Below are positions 58,059-64,000 of a DNA stretch of 64,000 bases, piece by piece. A program made the position numbers and the translations under genes. The notes beneath the pieces were generated by a model. It worked only from the letters and a program-made list of their open reading frames with translations. It made no database searches and had not been told where the DNA came from. Every line of letters begins with the position of its first letter. The stretch's first letter is position 1. Location of the stretch: positions 2,480,001 to 2,544,000 of the forward strand of contig NZ_AP019740.1 of assembly GCF_006757745.1 (NCBI RefSeq). The letters run 5' to 3'. The stretch is from Acinetobacter radioresistens DSM 6976 = NBRC 102413 = CIP 103788. GTDB taxonomy: Bacteria > Pseudomonadota > Gammaproteobacteria > Pseudomonadales > Moraxellaceae.

Positions 58059-59270
58059 TTAACGTAGTGCAATTAGTTTTAACTGTCCCTGATTACTCAG
58101 TACATAATTCGGCGTATCCGGGGCTGAAAGTAAGGGAGTCATTAGTAAGTACTGAGTATGGACTGGTATACGGATCACACCTTCAAGTTTTTTAAAATGA
58201 ATCATTGAGGCATCAGTATCACGGTTTTTAAAGCCTCCAGCCCCCTCAATCACACAACCCTCTGCATCCAGAAATATGGCTAAAGGCCAATAAAAAGTCG
58301 GTCTGTTTTGCTGGGAGGCATATGAGTTAATCTGGACATGTTGTATCTGGTCAGATAGTTCAACCACTTCAAAATCGAACTGATCCTTTAAAGGAGCGCG
58401 CGGCCAGATATTAATTTCTTGCTCTGCATTCATCCTTTTAGCTTTTTTAATCTTTTTATTTTCAAAACACTGTTGTCCTAAACTTTCTACTGCTTCGGCC
58501 TGAGATATACGATAGTAAGTAGGAGCTAAAACAATTACCTGATTTGCCTGTATCGGACCCTTTTTGAACAGATGATCTAAAGTGGACTTGCCTACCCCTT
58601 TTTCCCTTTCAATAACCTGTAAACGCGTGGAGCCATTACGTGTATCAATAATCCCTTCTGGCATAGTATAGAAACGTTTTTTTCCATCTATATTAAATTC
58701 TTTATCTTCCAGATATTCACTTTTAATATATTGTTCACCGTCAATTACTGTTAAAGCCTGTTGCTGTGCGGTGAGGGTTGTTGTATTAGTTTTTTGCTCT
58801 TTTTGATGGGTTGCTTGCGTCTCTGGAATAATAATGTTTTTTTGTGGCGTCACAACTCGTTTCGGCTGCTTTATAGAAGAACTATGTTCTGGCAACTTTT
58901 CTACTGGTTTAACTATCGATGTAACAGGCTGTATTTCTTTAGGGGCGAAAATTAATGGCTGATTATCTGCATTAATTATATCTTGAGCTGTTTTCTTCTC
59001 CATCCCATTTGAAGAAGATGGAACATTTTTTGATGATATAATTACAACATCTCTCTGACTTTTGTCATCCCTAGATGTTTTTAGTTTATGAGTAAAATTG
59101 GTAGTTTCAGCCTCAGGCTGAACCAGCTTTTCAGGTCTTTTATCTGGGCGTTGTACTACCATAGGCCGCCCATCAGGACCAATAATAGTATGAAACTCTC
59201 CAGCTGATACAAACGATACTGGCATTAAACCTAATGCGAATATCATTTTAATGACGATGTCCCTTTTCAT
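58059..59270 (-). CDS. filE: FilE: exported periplasmic protein
   Basis: 403 residues. Signal peptide (VIKMIFALGLMPVSFVSAGE), then a SAGEFHTIIGPDGRPMVVQ segment, a long low-complexity linker of Lys/Gln/Thr/Pro (about residues 50-170), and a folded C-terminal half with two cysteines (in GQQCFENK and EGCVIEG). It is preserved as FilE in Acinetobacter genomes, to my knowledge. Role unknown. 13 bp after filD. Confidence 0.72.
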   Translation of the reverse strand: MKRDIVIKMIFALGLMPVSFVSAGEFHTIIGPDGRPMVVQRPDKRPEKLVQPEAETTNFTHKLKTSRDDKSQRDVVIISSKNVPSSSNGMEKKTAQDIINADNQPLIFAPKEIQPVTSIVKPVEKLPEHSSSIKQPKRVVTPQKNIIIPETQATHQKEQKTNTTTLTAQQQALTVIDGEQYIKSEYLEDKEFNIDGKKRFYTMPEGIIDTRNGSTRLQVIEREKGVGKSTLDHLFKKGPIQANQVIVLAPTYYRISQAEAVESLGQQCFENKKIKKAKRMNAEQEINIWPRAPLKDQFDFEVVELSDQIQHVQINSYASQQNRPTFYWPLAIFLDAEGCVIEGAGGFKNRDTDASMIHFKKLEGVIRIPVHTQYLLMTPLLSAPDTPNYVLSNQGQLKLIALR

Positions 59271-59283
59271 TTTTTTTCAAAGC

Positions 59284-60948
59284 CTACCACTTTGTTCTAT
59301 AACTTAGACCCAAGATTGTAATTTTAGTATCCGTTTTCATATTTAAACCCGCAAACGGGTTCAGCAAGATATTATTTACCCCAGGCAAATTCCCTAGATT
59401 ACTGGCACCTGCTGGAATTTTATCGCGGCTTTGTAAGAAACCAATTGATAAATCCAGATCTGTGTCTGCATCAAAACGATAGCCTAATCCAAGACCAAAT
59501 AGTTGTGCGTTATTGATTGGAACCATGGTATTACGTTTATGGTCAGGAATAGCGCTGGTCCGTGGTTCATAGCCTGCCCGTAGCTTTAAACGGTCTGTAG
59601 CTGAATATTCGAGGCCAATTCCAAAATTCCATGGCGAAGTAAATTCTAGAGGTAAGGCCAGATTGGCATCCCCAATATTCTCAGATAAAAGTTTTGCAAT
59701 TTTTAGCGCAGAAATTTCCCGGTCAAACTCAAATTTAAATTTGTCCCAAGCCCTATAGTCTGTCCAGCCTACGTCGAAGTTAAGCTGTAAATCAGGTAAA
59801 ATTTTATATTTTATTCCTGCTTGAAAATGTGCCGGATATTCAAAATCCATAGCCACCAGCCCTGACTCACTTCCTGGAATAGAACGGGGAAAGCCTAAAA
59901 TAGCAGCCAGAATCTGCCCAGTCGGTGAGGACATGAGACCATTGATGAGTTCTTGTGGAGCTTTGGCATTATCAATATGGTATTTACCTTTTAACCGCAT
60001 TTTTGCAGAACTTTGATACACCATGCCTAAGCTAAAGTCATCCGTTGGCTCCCACAGTACACCCAAGTTATAACTTGGACTAAGAGATTGTTCTAAAGCG
60101 ACCTGCATCTGTCCAAAACGGCTAAAAGGATTCATACCTTCTTCAGCATTACAAATACCTAATAGTAAGATATCAGTAATAATGTCCTGATTTTCCTTGA
60201 AAGGTGTACAGACCACCTCATCAATCATACGTAACATTCCAATCAACTCATTGGGAAAACGTAAATCTGTTTTCAGACCAATGGCTTGATAAGACATGCC
60301 AATAGATGCGCCAATTGATAATTCATCATTCACTTCATAAGCAAAAGATGGCGATAGATAGGTAATCCTCTCCAAGGCAACCTGTTGCCCCATAAAATTA
60401 CCAGGATTACCATTTTCGGCACCGAAACCGGCTACCAGAGGTGCATACATAGCGGTAGCAAATGTAGTTTTAGATCCAGGCGGATTATATGCAACCCCCG
60501 CTGTTGGTGCGACCATTGGCATTCCTTCGCCCAAATCGACCATTTTTTTTAAAATCGGAACATACAGGCTGACGTACTCTACATCACCCCTGACCGGACC
60601 TTTAAAATCAGTACACAAGTCCGAATCAACTTCTGGCCCGTCATTACATACTAATGGGTCATCAGAATAACCAAATACATTGTAGCCAGCAGGTACGGTA
60701 AACTCACGTTTGATATCAAAATTCGCCACAATTCCTTGCAGGTCGGTCTGTAAGCCCTCAATTTTGGTCAATGCCGCCGGGTTAAAATGGATTGCACTAA
60801 TCCCGGGAGGGTCTGCTGTTACAGCATTTCCCATAGTTAATGACCGAATATCAACAGATAAATTTTGCCCTAATTGAGCAAATGCAACACTGGAACAGCC
60901 CGATAATAAAATTGCAGACACTAGCGGGCGAAGTCGATTAATTTTCAT
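59284..60948 (-). CDS. filD: FilD: OMPP1/FadL-family outer-membrane protein
   Basis: 554 residues. Signal peptide (LVSAILLSGCSSVAFA), then the OMPP1/FadL/TodX start region with AVTADPPGISAIHFNPAAL, and alternating beta-strands to the end (TKITILGLSYRTKW). FadL-type barrels carry hydrophobic molecules across the outer membrane; a lipidic substrate is a family-based inference. The extra Cys residues near 80-95 (DDPLVCNDGPEVDSDLCTD) suggest a disulfide-bounded loop. 12 bp after filC. Confidence 0.78.
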   Translation of the reverse strand: MKINRLRPLVSAILLSGCSSVAFAQLGQNLSVDIRSLTMGNAVTADPPGISAIHFNPAALTKIEGLQTDLQGIVANFDIKREFTVPAGYNVFGYSDDPLVCNDGPEVDSDLCTDFKGPVRGDVEYVSLYVPILKKMVDLGEGMPMVAPTAGVAYNPPGSKTTFATAMYAPLVAGFGAENGNPGNFMGQQVALERITYLSPSFAYEVNDELSIGASIGMSYQAIGLKTDLRFPNELIGMLRMIDEVVCTPFKENQDIITDILLLGICNAEEGMNPFSRFGQMQVALEQSLSPSYNLGVLWEPTDDFSLGMVYQSSAKMRLKGKYHIDNAKAPQELINGLMSSPTGQILAAILGFPRSIPGSESGLVAMDFEYPAHFQAGIKYKILPDLQLNFDVGWTDYRAWDKFKFEFDREISALKIAKLLSENIGDANLALPLEFTSPWNFGIGLEYSATDRLKLRAGYEPRTSAIPDHKRNTMVPINNAQLFGLGLGYRFDADTDLDLSIGFLQSRDKIPAGASNLGNLPGVNNILLNPFAGLNMKTDTKITILGLSYRTKW

Positions 60949-60960
60949 ACGACCAGCCTC

Positions 60961-62070
60961 TTAGCGTAATTTTTTACCAAAACCTAAAATATCTAGTGGG
61001 AAAGAAAGACCCAAAGACACATCAGGTGCATCTTCTGTCAGTCCTATACCCAGTGTACCGTTTACAATAGTCTCTGGTGATACCCGTACGCCTAGAGATA
61101 TTGCAAAGGTTGAACTGGTTTGATCTGCAACCGAATAACTTTCTCCACTTGTATATGTGAATTCAGCATCAGTATTGAAACTTTGCTGATAAGACATGGT
61201 CATCGAAACGTCATAGTTAAATGAATAGGCAAAACCAAAAGCGAATCCACCACTTATACCTGGATTAAACTCATCAATGATTCGTGACCCACGGCGCTGA
61301 TTCAGTCCAGTTTCTTTAAAACCGTAGTTGGCTGATACTGAGGCGAAGAGTACAACAGGATCAATATATTTACGGGTACTCGCCCCTATACCTGCCGAAT
61401 AATATCCTTTACCGGTAGAAAGATCTGTTGTTGGATTAATCTCATAAGGACTATCGCCAGTTTTACTGGAAAGATTACCAAATAAGATCAGCGGTAAGCG
61501 TCCAGCTTTTAGGGGAAAAGGCTCCCAACGCGCCCCTACTGAAATATCCCCCAGACCCGCAGTAGAAGCATCTTTGAGCAGATCTGTTTTTGCAACCAAA
61601 GGTAATGAAGCAGTGAACGTTAAATTATCCAGCACGCCATATTGAGCAGTAAAGGTATTGGTTAGGGTATGACTGGCATTTTCCTGCACCCGTAATTGGT
61701 ATAGCTGCCCTTGAGCCATTTCTAGATCTAGTTGTGTATCTCTGTAATAAGTATAGTCGACATCATAATATGCAGAGATATCACCCTTTTTGATTAAAGA
61801 ATACTGACGCTCATTGGATGTAAACACTTCCTGTAAATTGGTTTCTTTAGTCGCATCACCTACCTGCTGTTGCAGAGCCATTGAAGCGTCTTGCTGCTCT
61901 GACACTGTTTCTGATGTAATAGGCTGTTCAGGAGATACGGCTTCAATATCCTGCCGATTTGCTGTTTTTTCCTTCTCTAGCGCTCCCGGCTGTTCAGCCG
62001 CATAAGCCACCCCGAATAACATCTGAATACTTAAAGCCAAGACTGTTCTATTCATCCACTTACGGTCCAT
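60961..62070 (-). CDS. filC: FilC: predicted outer-membrane beta-barrel
   Basis: 369 residues from the ATG at 62070, with AAGGTGG 8 nt upstream; a GTG at 62082 would overlap that site and is rejected. Signal peptide (VLALSIQMLFGVAYAAE), an acidic linker of about 60 residues, then beta-strand repeats with FTASLPLVAKTDL and LGDISVGARWEPF, as in outer-membrane transport proteins of the phenol-degradation MetA-like type. Substrate and role unknown. First of the closely packed filC-D-E-F genes. Confidence 0.7.
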   Translation of the reverse strand: MDRKWMNRTVLALSIQMLFGVAYAAEQPGALEKEKTANRQDIEAVSPEQPITSETVSEQQDASMALQQQVGDATKETNLQEVFTSNERQYSLIKKGDISAYYDVDYTYYRDTQLDLEMAQGQLYQLRVQENASHTLTNTFTAQYGVLDNLTFTASLPLVAKTDLLKDASTAGLGDISVGARWEPFPLKAGRLPLILFGNLSSKTGDSPYEINPTTDLSTGKGYYSAGIGASTRKYIDPVVLFASVSANYGFKETGLNQRRGSRIIDEFNPGISGGFAFGFAYSFNYDVSMTMSYQQSFNTDAEFTYTSGESYSVADQTSSTFAISLGVRVSPETIVNGTLGIGLTEDAPDVSLGLSFPLDILGFGKKLR

Positions 62071-62119
62071 TTTCCATCCCACCTTTTTATTTTTTTAATT
62101 TCAAAAAATTTCTGTGCTG

Positions 62120-62953
62120 CTATTTATTTTTGTAATAGAGCCTCAGATAGTTATAAGTAGGTTGCCCATAACTTTCTGATTCCTTATTCAAATTTCGATC
62201 TAGACGTATAGTTGAGGCTTTATCGGCAATTTTTTCCATATAGAATTGCGGATATTGAATATCCACAAAGGCATAACGGTTTACTGTGGCATCTTCTACA
62301 TGACGCATATCAGCATCTTGCAAAGCCAACAGGTTTTTTCTTTGTTCAGGCGCTACGTTAATCAAGAACAGTGTATTATTTTCCCAAATTTCCTTAAAAC
62401 GCTGCTCGTCAAAACTTATATTCCCCAAAGCTGGGTCAGCGACGTAAACGCGCCCATTCTTATAGGCTTTATAAACCACAAAATGCTTAAAACCGGCGTA
62501 ACTGATTGGTACAATTGCAGGCTGACCCTGCTTGACCAAATCTGAAAATTCTCCTTTATACCCTCCACTTTCTAAACCTAAAGCTTCTACAAAACGCTTC
62601 ATGTCCAACAGGGAAAAACTGCGTCGCTCAATAATACGTTCTGTTTCACCAAACTTTAAAAGTCCATTCATGGTCTGCTGTTCTGATAAATCAGTGCCAA
62701 CATACCCATTTAAAAGTGTAGTAAGTGCGGCTGAACCACAACTATAATCGTAAGCCTGACGGACAATACCTCGGAACTGGTCTTCTAATGCGGGTTTAAT
62801 AAGTACAGGTTCTCTATGCATTCGGACAAAAGAGTTATTTCGAGAATCTAAAGTTTCTGTATAATAAACTGCTTCTTCCGGTTTCTTTTTTATTTCAAAG
62901 GCTTCCGTGGCAAAGTAATACATTAATGCCGAGCCTAAAGCGATCTCTAACAT
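62120..62953 (-). CDS. filB: FilB: C39-family peptidase
   Basis: 277 residues. The papain-like C39 fold: QAYDYSCGSAALTTLLNGY with catalytic Cys72, FKHFVVYKAY with His157, and VADPALG with Asp173. The N-terminus (LEIALGSALMYYFATEAF) is a possible signal anchor or signal peptide. C39 peptidases cut after double-Gly leaders in bacteriocin systems, but no such precursor or ABC exporter is present here; a surface or periplasmic role is inferred. It is 50 bp upstream of filC. Confidence 0.78.
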   Translation of the reverse strand: MLEIALGSALMYYFATEAFEIKKKPEEAVYYTETLDSRNNSFVRMHREPVLIKPALEDQFRGIVRQAYDYSCGSAALTTLLNGYVGTDLSEQQTMNGLLKFGETERIIERRSFSLLDMKRFVEALGLESGGYKGEFSDLVKQGQPAIVPISYAGFKHFVVYKAYKNGRVYVADPALGNISFDEQRFKEIWENNTLFLINVAPEQRKNLLALQDADMRHVEDATVNRYAFVDIQYPQFYMEKIADKASTIRLDRNLNKESESYGQPTYNYLRLYYKNK

Positions 62954-63107
62954 ATCTTTAACTTTTTAGTTTTCAGTAATTATACTGATATTCGTTATTT
63001 TTCTAGAGTATAAACTCTACTTCCTTGTACCACTCAAGATACCTTTTTTTTTTAAAAATAACAGCTTTTTTTAGGATTTTTGAAAAAAATTATATTTTAT
63101 TGTAAAA
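62954..63107. other. Spacer between filA and filB
   Basis: About 150 bp, AT-rich, without a gene. It probably holds a promoter for filB-F, as a strong terminator closes filA at 63108-63134, but no convincing -35/-10 pair is visible. Confidence 0.4.
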
Positions 63108-63134
63108 AAAAGCGCGTGAAGTCACGCGCTTTTA
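63108..63134 (-). terminator. Terminator of filA
   Basis: The stem AGCGCGTGA/TCACGCGCT (63111-63130, plus flanking A/T pairs) is followed by TTTTTTTTA on the minus strand. It lies 12 bp after the filA stop. Confidence 0.92.
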
Positions 63135-63146
63135 AATAGAAATTTA

Positions 63147-64000
63147 TTATCGACCAGAAATGGTAATCACAGAACCTTGGTTGTATTGACCCATTGCAGG
63201 ACTGTAATAAGTTTGTAGTCCCTGAATTTCTACATCCCCAATTGAAGCAGCATCGCGGCTACCTAAATGAACACCCTTAACATAGTTATCAATTGGACCT
63301 GAGTTACTTACCATACGAATATAGCCATTATTAGTACCTTCTTTACCGATCACACTAATTTTTTGATCAATTGATAGATCACGAGCATTAGCATCAGCTA
63401 CTTTAATACTATCGACAAAAATTTCACCAGCAGCACGTGTAGCTGTTTTAGTTGAGTTATCTAGAATACCCAGGTTCTTGATCTCAAGACCGCCCAGCAT
63501 TTTTGCATCTAGCTTAATCATGGCGCCCTGTGGAGCTGCACCTAATTGAATATTTGCTGACATTGGACCTGTTTTTAATGAAAGGCCAGAGAGAATAGCA
63601 TTATAGTTTGTATCATCCCCCCCACGACGAATACTCGTTGCAGTTGCAGGATCTGCTACAGCATTAGAACCGGTTACCCCAATCTCGCCAATATTGATAT
63701 CTAGACCCGATACATCAGCAGCAATATTAATAAATGCACCACCAGCTGCTTTGTCGCCTGCATCAGAGTCAATACGCAGGTCAGCAAGATTACGAGTTGT
63801 TAGCAGATATTTGCCTGCATCATCATAATTGGCTTTGACTACTACACCCAGCTTTTCGTTAATATCGCCTGTTTTACCGTTACCCTTAATTACGATGGCA
63901 CCAGCCTTTCCAGCAGTGCTTCCACCTGTTAGGCCATCATTATCATGAATAAATAATTTTTCAATTTCAACCTTTGAAATACCGATCCCGATATTAATAC
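63147..64000 (-). CDS. filA: FilA: large surface/fibre-like protein, partial (5' end beyond window)
   Basis: The reading frame is open without a stop from 64000 down to 63147, so 284 codons are visible and the gene extends off the window. It is Gly/Asn/Asp/Ile-rich with repeated patterns such as NIGIGISKVEIEKLFIHDND, ISGLSL-like and IQGL-like segments, which look like a beta-helical or beta-solenoid adhesin-type array. No sorting signal is visible in this C-terminal part. A G7 tract (63617-63623) lies in the frame. The name FilA is by gene order in the Acinetobacter cluster. Confidence 0.7.
   Translation of the reverse strand, partial: INIGIGISKVEIEKLFIHDNDGLTGGSTAGKAGAIVIKGNGKTGDINEKLGVVVKANYDDAGKYLLTTRNLADLRIDSDAGDKAAGGAFINIAADVSGLDINIGEIGVTGSNAVADPATATSIRRGGDDTNYNAILSGLSLKTGPMSANIQLGAAPQGAMIKLDAKMLGGLEIKNLGILDNSTKTATRAAGEIFVDSIKVADANARDLSIDQKISVIGKEGTNNGYIRMVSNSGPIDNYVKGVHLGSRDAASIGDVEIQGLQTYYSPAMGQYNQGSVITISGR

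Noticed and set aside
62070..62082. GTG start for filC at 62082
   Set aside because: It overlaps the ribosome binding site that serves the ATG at 62070.
1..64000. tRNA, rRNA, CRISPR or insertion-sequence elements
   Set aside because: No cloverleaf, rRNA-like, regularly spaced spacer-repeat or transposase-like sequence was seen in reading both strands.

Overview
The window reads as an Acinetobacter (Moraxellaceae) chromosome segment: AT-rich DNA, a bfmRS two-component pair, a 13-gene nuo operon with fused nuoCD, a fpr/LysR divergent pair, separated class Ia nrdA and nrdB, and a fil-type envelope gene cluster. The species cannot be fixed by reading alone, and BfmR/BfmS look like close relatives of the A. 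baumannii proteins. No tRNA, rRNA, transposase, integrase, prophage or CRISPR array was found.

Layout. 1-9.8 kb: 3' part of metG, a small lipoprotein, a LysE-type exporter, a DIP1984-family protein, a short unlisted lipoprotein, an EmrB/EmrA-type efflux pair, a PLP enzyme of the ACC-deaminase/D-cysteine desulfhydrase family, a BaiN/HI0933 flavoprotein and two small proteins. 9.8-15.7 kb: a mechanosensitive-channel-like protein with a long disordered tail, a small membrane protein with a similar tail, ferredoxin-NADP reductase with its divergent LysR gene, and upp. 15.8-30.8 kb: the complete complex I operon nuoA-N on the minus strand. 31.2-36 kb: a MASE1-GGDEF diguanylate cyclase, an unknown protein, and bfmS/bfmR. 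36-41 kb: nrdA and nrdB, split by about 690 bp that holds a palindromic repeat, a strongly structured RNA-like segment and a 42-residue membrane peptide. 41-45.4 kb: a very AT-rich segment with a LysR regulator, a divergent 43-residue exported peptide and a TonB-dependent siderophore receptor behind a Fur box. 45.4-56 kb: NERD protein, DEDD exonuclease, ogt, gdx/sugE under a guanidine-II riboswitch, rpe, DUF2218 protein, fghA with a membrane-bound C13 peptidase, tsaB-uppP-rsmJ, a gamma-carbonic-anhydrase-like protein and two Nudix enzymes. 56-64 kb: the filA-F cluster on the minus strand, with filA running off the window end.

How the parts work together. The nuo operon supplies NADH oxidation and proton pumping. 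The nrd genes supply dNTPs, and nrdA has DnaA-box-like and NrdR-box-like sites upstream, which would tie it to replication. BfmRS and the cyclase are envelope/biofilm-type regulators. The efflux pair, Gdx and LysE-type exporter handle toxic or excess small molecules. The fil genes encode a set of exported or outer-membrane proteins (surface protein, C39-type peptidase, two predicted beta-barrels, a periplasmic protein, a lipoprotein) whose joint function is not established.

The observations most worth a second look are the structured RNA candidate between nrdA and nrdB, the exact 12-bp-phased array of DnaA-box-like sequences after rpe (with a two-copy echo before nrdA), the fil cluster, and several sub-60-codon genes with good ribosome binding sites.
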